Source of the DNA: Bacteroidota bacterium
GTDB taxonomy: Bacteria > Bacteroidota > Bacteroidia > AKYH767-A > OLB10
Assembly: GCA_018268195.1 (NCBI GenBank)
Contig: JAFDWZ010000020.1
Coordinates: 33,594 to 97,593 of the forward strand
Reading direction: 5' to 3'
DNA length: 64,000 bases
A program made the translations under genes and the position numbers. The notes under the pieces are model-generated. The model saw only the letters and a list, made by a program, of their open reading frames with translations, was not told where the DNA came from and did not search any database. Below are positions 1 to 8,731 of this stretch, piece by piece (within the stretch, counting starts at the first letter, position 1; each line of letters begins with the position of its first letter).

Positions 1-15
1 AATAAACATAAAACA

Positions 16-966
16 TTGAGCGAAATTACCATTCCTGTTGACCTCGAAAATCCGGTTGCATTTTTTGGAGTCAATGACAGCAATCTTGATCTATTAAGAA
101 AAAAATTTCCTGCATTTAAAATCATTGTCAGAGGTAATGAGCTGAAAATTTTAGGTGATGAAAAGCAATTGCATTATGTGGCAAAAAAAATAATTGGCGC
201 ATTGGATTATTTTCATCATTACGGACGGCTTGATGAGGAAGCGATGGAACAGTTGTTTGACAATGAGAATATTCCTGACATATCGCGACAGGCAGATGGC
301 GCAGGCAGTGATATACTTGTTTATGGCCCGAATGGAAAAATTGTGAGAGCACGCACGGCTAATCAGCAAAATATGGTGAATAGCTGCAAACGCAACGACA
401 TCGTTTTTGCAATAGGTCCTGCAGGTACAGGAAAAACTTATACTGCCGTAGCGTTGGCAGTGAGCGCATTGAAGAATAAAGAAATAAAACGCATCATTCT
501 TACCCGCCCTGCTGTGGAAGCAGGTGAAAATCTGGGATTCCTTCCCGGTGACCTCAAAGAGAAAATAGACCCCTATCTCAGACCACTTTATGATGCTCTC
601 TTCGATATGATTCCCGGTGAAAAATTACAATCGTTTATTGATAACGGAGTGATTGAGGTTGCACCTCTCGCTTTCATGCGTGGACGCACATTAGATCACG
701 CATTTGTAATTTTAGATGAAGCACAAAATGCTACCGAAAGTCAGTTGAAAATGTTTCTCACACGCATGGGACCTGCTGCAAAATTTATTGTCACTGGAGA
801 TATTACTCAGATAGACCTTCCGGCAAAACAACCTTCAGGATTGGTTCAAGCAGTGAAATTGTTACGAAATATAAAAGGAATTGACTTTATCACTTTGGAT
901 GAAGCAGATGTCGTAAGGCATCGCCTGGTAAAAGATATTATTCATGCTTATGCCAAACATTCGTAA
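16..966 (+). CDS. phoH: PhoH family P-loop ATPase
   Basis: PhoH-like cytoplasmic ATPase, often annotated as phosphate-starvation inducible and linked to RNA metabolism. The Walker A motif GPAGTGKT lies near residues 134-141 and the Walker B segment FVILDEAQN near 230. The N-terminal third, with GNELKILGD, resembles the small RNA-binding-like domain of the family, and 316 residues is the usual length. The only start visible is TTG at 16, and the frame stays open to base 1, so the true start may lie just outside the window; treat the 5' end as uncertain. The stop overlaps the start of the following lipoprotein gene by about 20 bases, suggesting cotranscription. Family assignment is secure; the physiological role is not. 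Confidence 0.93.
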   Translation: MSEITIPVDLENPVAFFGVNDSNLDLLRKKFPAFKIIVRGNELKILGDEKQLHYVAKKIIGALDYFHHYGRLDEEAMEQLFDNENIPDISRQADGAGSDILVYGPNGKIVRARTANQQNMVNSCKRNDIVFAIGPAGTGKTYTAVALAVSALKNKEIKRIILTRPAVEAGENLGFLPGDLKEKIDPYLRPLYDALFDMIPGEKLQSFIDNGVIEVAPLAFMRGRTLDHAFVILDEAQNATESQLKMFLTRMGPAAKFIVTGDITQIDLPAKQPSGLVQAVKLLRNIKGIDFITLDEADVVRHRLVKDIIHAYAKHS

Positions 967-1687
967 ACTTCTTCTTCTCACAAGTATTATTTTTAGCAGT
1001 TGCAAAAAAGACCACCTTTTCGATTGCTTTAAAGGCACGGGCGATAACGTTACCGAATGCCGTTACGAAACGGGGTTTACGAGAGTGACTGCGAATAATA
1101 ATGTTGACGTAGAAATTTACCCCGGTCATGAATACAAAATTGAAATTACAGCAGGTGGTCATCTCATTGACGGCATAACTACTACCGTAAAAGACAGTAT
1201 GCTTTACATCAGCAATGAAAACAAATGCAACTGGGTAAGAAGTTTCAAAAACAAGTTTAGCGCCAAAGTATGGTTGCCACAACTTACCGAGCTTACAGCC
1301 AATGGCTCCGGTGACATTACCTTACTCGACACCATTCGTTACGATGGTTTTACGTATAACAACTGGGGGGCATCAGGAACCGTAACCTTTTTGTTCAACA
1401 CGCCAAGTGCACATATCAACATTCACACCGGACCGGGTGATTTTAAAATGTATGGCTATGTTGCCGTAAACTATCTTTATAACAATGGCGATGGTCGTTT
1501 AGATGCATCGCAATTAAATACAGATGTTACTTTCACCGAAAACAAAGGAGCCAACTACGAATATGTGAAAGCTAAAAATTATTTAAGTGCCAAGATTTCG
1601 TATGTTGGTAATATTTATTACTACGGCCATCCCGGAGAAGTTGAACGACTTGGAGATGGCTCGGGAAAACTTATACAAGCAGACTGA
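944..1687 (+). CDS. Lipoprotein with a GIN (DUF2807-like) beta-repeat domain
   Basis: Predicted lipoprotein. The first 20 residues form a signal peptide ending in a lipobox-like IIFSSC, so the mature protein should start at Cys about 20 and be lipid-anchored in the envelope. The rest resembles the GIN domain (DUF2807), a right-handed beta-structure common in Bacteroidota: a start like FTRVTANNNVDVEIYPG and repeats such as LTANGSGDITL and INIHTGPGDFKMYG. The function of GIN proteins is not established; 'adhesin head' is an old label. Starts at 944 and 950 are both possible. It overlaps the end of phoH and stops one base before the next gene's ATG, which suggests an operon. Confidence 0.75.
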   Translation: MLMPNIRKLLLLTSIIFSSCKKDHLFDCFKGTGDNVTECRYETGFTRVTANNNVDVEIYPGHEYKIEITAGGHLIDGITTTVKDSMLYISNENKCNWVRSFKNKFSAKVWLPQLTELTANGSGDITLLDTIRYDGFTYNNWGASGTVTFLFNTPSAHINIHTGPGDFKMYGYVAVNYLYNNGDGRLDASQLNTDVTFTENKGANYEYVKAKNYLSAKISYVGNIYYYGHPGEVERLGDGSGKLIQAD

Positions 1688-1688
1688 T

Positions 1689-3530
1689 ATGTTCCATATA
1701 TTGAAAACAGGACTCCGGTTTATTATTTTTTGGATGATATTTTTTACTCTATTCAGAATTGTTTTTTTTCTTTTTCTGTTAAATGACTCCGGCAATTATT
1801 CATGGTCCGACCTTCCTTCAACTTTGCTCTATGGTTTACGGCTCGATTTCTCCGCGACAGGGTATCTTATGGTCATCCCTGCGTTGCTTTTCGGCCTATA
1901 CCAGTTTTTTACAAAACCAGCAATCAAACAAATATTCAGAATATATAATTTGCTGTTGATAGCAATATGCAGTATTCTTTTATCATCAAATTTATTTGTT
2001 TATCGCTCATGGGGCACCTTAATAAATTACCGTGCACTTACTTTTTTAAATGACCCATCAGCAATTACAGCATCTGTCAGTAACATTGAATTGTTTGTAG
2101 GTATTGGCCTTCTTATAATTATTGTTTTTTTATTCTTCCGCCTTTCAGAAAAAATAATAATGCCTGCATTTATTAATTGCCGAATACAAACCCCTGTTAT
2201 TGCATTTTCAATAATCGTATGGCTTGGATCATGTATAATCATGATTCGTGGTGGCTTACAAATGTTACCTGTAAATGAAAGTGTGGCTGCTTTCAGCAGT
2301 AATCAACAGTTAAATCACATTGCTGTAAATCCTGTATGGCATTTGGGACATAACCTAAATCAGGTAAGAAGTGAGAAGGGGAATTTATATCTATTCTACG
2401 ATAACGCCTTTGCAGACAAAAGGACAAAAGTGTTGTACGATACTTCAGAAAATCTTATTACAGTAGTTAAACCCGGGCACCCGAATGTAGTCATCATCAT
2501 GATTGAAAGTTATACTGCCGACATTATTGCTTCTTTAGGAGGCGAGAAAGGCGTAGCTCCAAATTTTGAAAATCTGATTCATGATGGTCTTCTTTTCAGA
2601 AGAATTTTTTCGAGCGGTGCACGCACCGATCAGGCTTTTGTATCAGTGCTCAGTGGTTTCCCGGCACAGCCGGAAAAATCAGTCATGAGATATCCTGATA
2701 AAACTGCACATCTTCCTTCGCTGAGTGATGAGCTGAAAAAAAACGGATACTTCACTTCTTTTTATTATGGTGGCGATCTCGATTTTTCGAATCTCAACTC
2801 CTATCTTAACAACTGCGGCTTCCAGAAAATTATTTCCGGTTCAGATTTTAATAAATCACAACTCAGCGCCAAATGGGGTGCACACGATGAGTTTGTTCTC
2901 AGTCGCCAACTGAAAGATTTGAATACCATGTCGCAACCATTTTTTTCTGTGCTGATGACACTAAGCTCACATGAGCCTTATGATGTACCAATACCTACTC
3001 CTTTCAATGGCAGCAGCCTGAATGAAAAATACAAAGCTTCTGCATGGTACACCGACCGTTGTTTGGGAAATTATTTTAATGAAGCAAAAAAACAACCTTG
3101 GTATGCCAACACGCTTTACATTGTTGTGGCTGACCATGGCTCGCGTGAACCTCGAGGACGTTCATATTATAGTCACCAGATCCGATATATTCCATTGGTA
3201 ATTACGGGTGGTGCGCTCAAAGACATTTACAGAGGGACTGTGGTGGACAATACCGGCTCACAACATGACCTTGCCGCTACTTTGTTGCGTCAGCTAAATC
3301 TTGATGCATCTCCATTTGTGTGGAGCAATAACCTGCTCAATATAAACCGCAATGATTTTGCTTATTTGTGTATGGATGACGCTATCGGATGGGTTACAGA
3401 TTCCTCCGCTTTTGTTTATGAATATGAACCACAGAAGTTTATTTACAAAAGACCTGCTTCGGCAATACCAGATACGGTAACAGCTAAAAGTTTTGTTCAA
3501 CAGCTATATCAACAATTTTTAAAGTTGTAA
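1689..3530 (+). CDS. MdoB/LTA-synthase-like membrane sulfatase-fold phosphotransferase
   Basis: Alkaline-phosphatase-superfamily membrane enzyme like LtaS, OpgB/MdoB and related phosphoethanolamine or phosphoglycerol transferases. About five hydrophobic helices occupy residues 1-220 and the periplasmic catalytic domain follows. Visible motifs are NVVIIMIESYT (metal-binding Glu near 272), GARTDQAFVSVLSGFPAQP (predicted nucleophile Thr near 312) and YIVVADHGSREPR (metal-binding Asp and His). The frame is open upstream to 1587, but ATG 1689 lies one base after the previous stop and gives a typical length of 613 residues, so it is preferred. Substrate is unknown; Bacteroidota make no teichoic acid, so a glycan or lipid modification is a fair inference. 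Confidence 0.85.
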   Translation: MFHILKTGLRFIIFWMIFFTLFRIVFFLFLLNDSGNYSWSDLPSTLLYGLRLDFSATGYLMVIPALLFGLYQFFTKPAIKQIFRIYNLLLIAICSILLSSNLFVYRSWGTLINYRALTFLNDPSAITASVSNIELFVGIGLLIIIVFLFFRLSEKIIMPAFINCRIQTPVIAFSIIVWLGSCIIMIRGGLQMLPVNESVAAFSSNQQLNHIAVNPVWHLGHNLNQVRSEKGNLYLFYDNAFADKRTKVLYDTSENLITVVKPGHPNVVIIMIESYTADIIASLGGEKGVAPNFENLIHDGLLFRRIFSSGARTDQAFVSVLSGFPAQPEKSVMRYPDKTAHLPSLSDELKKNGYFTSFYYGGDLDFSNLNSYLNNCGFQKIISGSDFNKSQLSAKWGAHDEFVLSRQLKDLNTMSQPFFSVLMTLSSHEPYDVPIPTPFNGSSLNEKYKASAWYTDRCLGNYFNEAKKQPWYANTLYIVVADHGSREPRGRSYYSHQIRYIPLVITGGALKDIYRGTVVDNTGSQHDLAATLLRQLNLDASPFVWSNNLLNINRNDFAYLCMDDAIGWVTDSSAFVYEYEPQKFIYKRPASAIPDTVTAKSFVQQLYQQFLKL

Positions 3531-3555
3531 TTTCTTTCCTTCTCCAAACATTTTT

Positions 3556-3563
3556 TACTTTTG
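3556..3563 (+). promoter_or_regulatory. Bacteroidota -7 promoter box of the TPP riboswitch transcript
   Basis: TACTTTTG matches the Bacteroidota -7 consensus TAnnTTTG exactly. The -33 element is weak (TTTC at 3531-3534, 21 bases upstream). Transcription would start near 3568-3571, just before the riboswitch core. Confidence 0.55.
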
Positions 3564-3569
3564 CAACAT

Positions 3570-3652
3570 CAAAGGGGTGCATCCTATAAACAGGATTGCT
3601 GAGATTACACCCATAACCTGATCAGGGTAATGCCTGCGTAGGGAAAAGGTAA
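3570..3652 (+). promoter_or_regulatory. TPP riboswitch (THI element)
   Basis: Canonical thiamine pyrophosphate aptamer. Conserved blocks are all present in order: GGGGTGC (3574-3580), GCTGAGA (3598-3604), ACACCC (3607-3612), ACCTGATC (about 3615-3622), GGGTAATGCC and GCGTAGGGA (up to about 3644). P2 pairs GGGGTG with CACCC. P3 is ATCCT / AGGAT with a short loop. It lies directly upstream of the TonB-dependent receptor gene and should repress it when TPP is abundant. The expression platform is discussed in the findings. Confidence 0.95.
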
Positions 3653-3687
3653 AACTAGTTTACTGACTGCAAACCCCTTGCTTTCAG

Positions 3688-6162
3688 ATGTTGAACCTTA
3701 ATAAATATAAAATGTTTAAACACTTCATTACTTTCTGCATAATAGTATGTAGCTATTATCATGCCTCGGCACAGATTGATTTAAGCGGCACTGTAAAAAA
3801 TTCAAATGGCCAATTGCTGGAAGGTGCAATCATTTCAATAGACAATACTATAAACCGCACCTACTCTGACAGTAAAGGGCGTTACTTTCTTTTCAACCTA
3901 AAACCCGGAACTTATAATCTAAGAGTATCGCTGTTGGGATATTACGAATTCACACAATCGCTGGAACTAACAGACAGCTATTTCAATGATGTTGTACTTT
4001 TTAAAAAACCATATCTTACCGATGAAGTGCTGGTAACAGCCACCAAAATAACTTCTGAAACTCCTGTCACACAATCTACGATTTCGAAAATGCAGATTGA
4101 AGAAAGCAACAGAGGCAAAGATGTTCCGTCATTGATGGATGCTTTGCCCGGAGTAGTTACTACCAGTGATGCGGGTACAGGAATTGGTTACACAGGGCTG
4201 CGTATAAGAGGAAGTGATGCTACAAGAGTAAATGTTACCATCAATGGCATTCCTGTTAATGATGCCGAATCGCAAGGTTTATATTGGGTTGACCTTCCGG
4301 ATATACTTTCTTCTACCGGACAAATTCAGGTGCAGCGGGGCATAGGAACATCCGTAAATGGTGCAGGTGCTTTTGGAGGAAGTGTAAATATGACTACAGA
4401 ACAACTTTCAGAAAATCCTTATGCTGAAAGCAATATTTCATACGGTTCGTTCAACACAAAAAAAGTAAACCTTAAAGCAGGAACAGGGTTGCTGAAGAAC
4501 AAACTTGCTTTCGAAACAAGGTTGTCAAAAATTACTTCATCAGGATATATTGACCGTGCTTCATCTGACCTGAATTCCTTCTATATATCCGGAGGATATT
4601 ATGGGAATAAAACACTGGTAAAAGCAATTGTATTTTCAGGAAATGAAACTACTTATCAATCATGGTACGGCACTCCCGAATCACGATACAACAATGATGT
4701 TTCAGGTATGCTGGATTATATAAGCAGAAATGAACTTGACGAAGAAGATGCAGCGAATCTTCTGAACTCAGGACGCACCTACAATTATTATTTATATTCC
4801 AATCAGATTGACAAATACCGTCAGGATAATTATCAGCTCCATTTTTCACATCAGTTTTCATCGGTGCTAACCATGAATGCAGCATTACACCTGACAAGAG
4901 GAATCGGGTATTACGAAGAGTATAAGAAAAATCAGAAATTGAGCAGCTACGATATTGCTCCTGTTATAATTGGTGACACCATTATTTCTAAAACTGACTT
5001 AATCAGAAGAAAATGGCTCGACAATTATTTCTACGGAATAGTTTATGGAGCGAAATATGAAAAAGAAAATTTATCGGTCAGTTTCAGTGGAGGATATAAT
5101 CAGTATGATGGCGACCACTATGGAGATATCATCTGGACACGTTATACGGCAGTAAATATCAATCAGCGCTATTACTTTAACAATGGATTCAAACAGGATT
5201 GGAACAATAGCCTACGTGCACAATACCGCATCGGTCAGCAGTGGATTGTTTATGCTGATATGCAACATCGTTATGTGAGTTATAAATTTGAAGGATTTGA
5301 TGCTTCCATAAATTCAGTTCCGCAAAAAGTAAATTATAATTTCTTCAACCCTAAAGCAGGAATAACCTTTAAGCGTAATTCTAATGAACAAGCTTATCTT
5401 TCAGTTGCCATTGGGAACAAGGAACCCTCACGTGATGACTTTACAGACTCCTCTCCCCTTTCGCGTCCTAAACCTGAACACATGACTGATTTGGAGGCTG
5501 GCTATTCATGGAAGTTGAAAAACTTTAGAGCAGGCATTAATTATTATGCGATGATGTACGACAATCAGTTGTTGCTTACAGGTAAGGTGAATGATGTAGG
5601 AAATTATACGCGCCAAAATGTAAAAAGCAGTTACCGGACAGGTATAGAGTTGCAGGCAGAATATAATCTGAATACTAAAATTTCTATTTCAGGTAATGCA
5701 GCCATCAGCAAAAACAAGATTAAAAATTTTGATTACTACTTAGATGAATATGATGCTGCATTTGATTACACCGGTCAGGTATTACAAACATACTCCAACA
5801 CCGATATTGCATTTTCACCGAATATGGTTGCAGCAGCAGGTATTTCATACAAACCTCTTTCATGGCTGAAGATTGGCTTGAATGAAAAATATGTAGGTCG
5901 CCAGTATTTGGACAACACTCAATCGGCAAGTAAGCAACTTGATGCTTTTTATTACACCAATGCAGCTGTTGAAGTGAATTTCAACATTAAAAACTATGCT
6001 TCGGTAAATTCCGGAATCACGATATATAACTTGTTGAATAAAAAATATGTAAACAATGGATATACATATGGGTACATGTATGACGGCAGAACGATTGATG
6101 AAACCTACTATTATCCACAAGCCCTGATGCACTACATAGGGTATATTCGATTTACATTTTAA
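3688..6162 (+). CDS. TonB-dependent outer-membrane receptor, predicted thiamine uptake
   Basis: Outer-membrane active transporter of 824 residues. A signal peptide ends near HASAQ (about residue 29), followed by a carboxypeptidase-regulatory-like beta-sandwich (about 30-115), a plug domain (about 120-240, with GLRIRGSDATRVNVTING) and a 22-strand-type barrel ending in aromatic IRFTF, as expected for Bam-dependent insertion. The TPP riboswitch directly upstream makes thiamine or a phosphorylated derivative the likely substrate, matching the known Bacteroidota arrangement of TPP-controlled outer-membrane receptors; this is inference from context. ATG 3688 is used; ATG 3712 is in frame and also keeps a good signal peptide. 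It meets dapF tail to tail with an 11-base overlap. Confidence 0.92.
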   Translation: MLNLNKYKMFKHFITFCIIVCSYYHASAQIDLSGTVKNSNGQLLEGAIISIDNTINRTYSDSKGRYFLFNLKPGTYNLRVSLLGYYEFTQSLELTDSYFNDVVLFKKPYLTDEVLVTATKITSETPVTQSTISKMQIEESNRGKDVPSLMDALPGVVTTSDAGTGIGYTGLRIRGSDATRVNVTINGIPVNDAESQGLYWVDLPDILSSTGQIQVQRGIGTSVNGAGAFGGSVNMTTEQLSENPYAESNISYGSFNTKKVNLKAGTGLLKNKLAFETRLSKITSSGYIDRASSDLNSFYISGGYYGNKTLVKAIVFSGNETTYQSWYGTPESRYNNDVSGMLDYISRNELDEEDAANLLNSGRTYNYYLYSNQIDKYRQDNYQLHFSHQFSSVLTMNAALHLTRGIGYYEEYKKNQKLSSYDIAPVIIGDTIISKTDLIRRKWLDNYFYGIVYGAKYEKENLSVSFSGGYNQYDGDHYGDIIWTRYTAVNINQRYYFNNGFKQDWNNSLRAQYRIGQQWIVYADMQHRYVSYKFEGFDASINSVPQKVNYNFFNPKAGITFKRNSNEQAYLSVAIGNKEPSRDDFTDSSPLSRPKPEHMTDLEAGYSWKLKNFRAGINYYAMMYDNQLLLTGKVNDVGNYTRQNVKSSYRTGIELQAEYNLNTKISISGNAAISKNKIKNFDYYLDEYDAAFDYTGQVLQTYSNTDIAFSPNMVAAAGISYKPLSWLKIGLNEKYVGRQYLDNTQSASKQLDAFYYTNAAVEVNFNIKNYASVNSGITIYNLLNKKYVNNGYTYGYMYDGRTIDETYYYPQALMHYIGYIRFTF

Positions 6163-6940
6163 AATCTCCTGAATACACTTTTGCGGCAGGACCTTTTAGA
6201 ATCACATTCGTGTAATGATTGTTTGCATTAAAGTTTACCGAAAGCTTACCACCATCTGCAACAACTTTCACGGGCGTTTTTTTTATTTTACCTGAATAAA
6301 AAGCAGCAATGGCGGCTGCGGTAATACCTGTACCACATGCCAGCGTGAGGTCTTCCACTCCACGCTCGTAAGTACGGATGTGCAATACATCTTTTCGCAC
6401 CTCTGCAAAATTCACATTGATTCCTTCGCGTTTGTAAGGTTTACTATATCTGATTTTCCGACCTTCTGCTACCACATCAATAGACTCTATTTTTTTTACG
6501 AAACTAATGTAGTGTGGTGACCCTGTGTTCAGCACAAAAGCATTCTTTACCTGTTTAATCTGACTCACATCAGCCATTTCAACAGCAACAATACCTTTAT
6601 TACCTGCTGCTGAATGTACGGTAGCTTGGTGAATACCATCGTAAGCCTTAAAAATAAATTGCTTCTTTTTTGCAACGGATTGATAAAAGAAAAGCACTGC
6701 ACATCTTGCTCCGTTGCCGCACATACTTCCTATATGCCCATCAGCATTAAAATACTCCATCTCAAAATCAACATGTTTTGCTTTATTGATTTTTATCAGC
6801 CCATCCGCGCCTATACCAAAATGCCTGTTGCAAAGTAGCTCTATCTGTGAGGAATTAAGTTTTTTATATTTGTTATCTCTGTTATCAAGAACGATAAAAT
6901 CATTTCCTGCTCCATGATATTTGCTGAATTTTATCTGCAT
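6152..6940 (-). CDS. dapF: Diaminopimelate epimerase
   Basis: Converts LL- to meso-diaminopimelate for lysine and peptidoglycan synthesis in the cytoplasm. Both catalytic cysteines are visible: in MCGNGARC (about residue 73) and in LACGTGITA (about residue 201). The N-terminal GNDFIVLD signature is present. At 262 residues it has the normal length. It converges on the receptor gene with a small overlap and has its own promoter upstream. Confidence 0.96.
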   Translation of the reverse strand: MQIKFSKYHGAGNDFIVLDNRDNKYKKLNSSQIELLCNRHFGIGADGLIKINKAKHVDFEMEYFNADGHIGSMCGNGARCAVLFFYQSVAKKKQFIFKAYDGIHQATVHSAAGNKGIVAVEMADVSQIKQVKNAFVLNTGSPHYISFVKKIESIDVVAEGRKIRYSKPYKREGINVNFAEVRKDVLHIRTYERGVEDLTLACGTGITAAAIAAFYSGKIKKTPVKVVADGGKLSVNFNANNHYTNVILKGPAAKVYSGDFKM

Positions 6941-6967
6941 TTTAATATTGGATAAAACATTAATCTA

Positions 6968-7000
6968 CAAATCTACGTTGTTGATGCTGATAACAGCAAA
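6968..7000 (-). promoter_or_regulatory. dapF promoter
   Basis: Read on the minus strand, TTTG (7000-6997), 21 bases and TAGATTTG (6975-6968) match the Bacteroidota consensus TTTG-N19-21-TAnnTTTG. The expected start of transcription is near 6962, about 20 bases before the dapF ATG. Confidence 0.65.
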
Positions 7001-7056
7001 AAAAATGTTAAAGACTGTTAATGCATTCCTTCACAGAGGTTTCACAGGTGCAACAA

Positions 7057-7064
7057 TAACTTTG
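7057..7064 (+). promoter_or_regulatory. -7 promoter box upstream of the DegQ-like protease
   Basis: TAACTTTG matches TAnnTTTG exactly, 39 bases before the ATG. No clear -33 TTTG lies at the usual distance. Confidence 0.5.
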
Positions 7065-7102
7065 CTGATATAATTAAAACAGATAGTAAAAAAAATAAAA
7101 CT

Positions 7103-8542
7103 ATGATGACACAAATTAAAAAATCACTCGGCATAATGGTAATTGCCGGAATTGGCGGAATGACTTCTCTGATGATTTATAAGTCAACTGAGAAAAAAAG
7201 TGCTACAACATTTCAGACAATAGCACCCACACAAAAAGTAAGCTTAACAGAAGGAACTGCTATTGCAGATTTTACAGTTGCTGCAGAAAGAACCATACCC
7301 ACTGTAGTGCACGTAAAGACCAGTTATACCGCACAACCTACAAACAACTTTATGTTTAACCCTTTCAATTTCTGGGGCAATCCCGGTTATGGTATGCCAC
7401 AGCAAGAACAACAGGCTTCAGGTTCGGGAGTTATTATATCCGATGACGGCTACATTGTAACCAACAATCACGTGGTTGATAATGCTGAAAAAATTGAAGT
7501 GGCATTGGATGATAAACGAACATTTACTGCCAAGCTAATCGGCAAAGACCCTTCCACTGATTTAGCTCTTTTGAAAATTAATGAAACCAATTTGCCTTAT
7601 ACTAAATTCAGCAACTCTGACGACTTAAAAGTTGGTCAGTGGGTGCTTGCAGTTGGCAATCCATTTAACCTGAACTCCACTGCAACAGCAGGTATAGTAT
7701 CAGCTAAAGGACGAAATATACATATCCTGAATGATCAGCAATTTCCGATAGAATCATTCATACAGACTGATGCAGCAGTAAATCCGGGCAACAGTGGCGG
7801 AGCACTTGTAAATCTGAATGGTGATTTAGTAGGCATTAATGCTGCCATTGCATCAAACACAGGTTCATACACCGGTTATTCTTTTGCAATTCCTGCAAAC
7901 ATTGTAAGAAAAGTTACCAAAGATTTGCTCGAATATGGAAAAGTGCAAAGAGGTTTTGTCGGAATTACACTAAGAGATATTGACCAGAACTTGGCTAAAG
8001 ATAAAAATCTGAAATCACTTCAAGGAGTATATGTTGACGGAGTGGTTAACGGTGGCGCAGGTCAATCTGCAGGTATTAAACCAGGTGATGTTGTAACACG
8101 TGTTGGCGAAGTAACCGTAAATTCAGCAAGTGAATTACAAGAACAGATTGGTCGTTTCGGCCCCGGTGACAAAGTAAATCTTACTGTTGACCGTAATGGC
8201 TCTGAAAAAAATTATCAGATTACATTACGTGATAATTCAGGAAGTGAAAGCATTGTACGTGAAAATAAAACACTGAATCTGATGGGTGCTGAGTTCGGAG
8301 AAGTTTCAGAAAAAGAAAAGAAACAGTTAGGCATCAGCAATGGCGTAAAAATAACCAATCTGCAAAGTGGTAAATTACGCAGTGCAGGTATCAGAGACGG
8401 ATTTATTATCACAGCTATTGACAATAAAAAAATTAATACTGCTGATGATATTGCTTCGGTGTTTCAGAATAAAAGCGGAGGAATACTGATTGAAGGTATT
8501 TACCCCAATGGCATGAAAGCATATTACGGATTCGGATTATAA
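7103..8542 (+). CDS. Do/DegQ-type periplasmic serine protease (HtrA family)
   Basis: Envelope quality-control protease and chaperone. A hydrophobic N-terminal helix (about 8-27) acts as signal or anchor. The trypsin-like domain shows the triad: His in TNNHVV (about 123), Asp in STDLALL (about 152) and Ser in GNSGGA (about 231). Two PDZ domains follow (about 285-380 and 395-479), the second short, as is usual in Bacteroidota homologues. At 479 residues it is of typical size. It is transcribed alone: a promoter box lies upstream and a strong hairpin follows the stop. ATG codons at 7103 and 7106 are equivalent choices. Confidence 0.93.
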   Translation: MMTQIKKSLGIMVIAGIGGMTSLMIYKSTEKKSATTFQTIAPTQKVSLTEGTAIADFTVAAERTIPTVVHVKTSYTAQPTNNFMFNPFNFWGNPGYGMPQQEQQASGSGVIISDDGYIVTNNHVVDNAEKIEVALDDKRTFTAKLIGKDPSTDLALLKINETNLPYTKFSNSDDLKVGQWVLAVGNPFNLNSTATAGIVSAKGRNIHILNDQQFPIESFIQTDAAVNPGNSGGALVNLNGDLVGINAAIASNTGSYTGYSFAIPANIVRKVTKDLLEYGKVQRGFVGITLRDIDQNLAKDKNLKSLQGVYVDGVVNGGAGQSAGIKPGDVVTRVGEVTVNSASELQEQIGRFGPGDKVNLTVDRNGSEKNYQITLRDNSGSESIVRENKTLNLMGAEFGEVSEKEKKQLGISNGVKITNLQSGKLRSAGIRDGFIITAIDNKKINTADDIASVFQNKSGGILIEGIYPNGMKAYYGFGL

Positions 8543-8579
8543 CAGATATTTTTCATAGGGTTAGTTTAGGTTACGACTT

Positions 8580-8604
8580 GGGGATTCATCACGAATCCCC
8601 TTTC
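8580..8604 (+). terminator. Terminator after the DegQ-like gene
   Basis: A perfect 8-bp stem GGGGATTC (8580-8587) / GAATCCCC (8593-8600) with loop ATCAC, followed by TTTCGTATTTT. It lies 38 bases after the protease stop. Confidence 0.75.
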
Positions 8605-8684
8605 GTATTTTATACAGTTGCATAAACAAAGTTCTCTATTCTCCTCTTCAATAAGATTAACAAAAAAAAATATGCATGAAACAA

Positions 8685-8714
8685 AAAAGGCTGCCCTGAC
8701 AGGACAGCCTTTTC
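8685..8714 (-). terminator. Terminator of the GAPDH gene
   Basis: AAAAGGCTG and CC pair with GG and CAGCCTTTT with one mismatch. On the minus strand the stem is followed by a T run, right after the GAPDH stop at 8732. Confidence 0.75.
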
Positions 8715-8731
8715 AACAAAATATATTTTAA

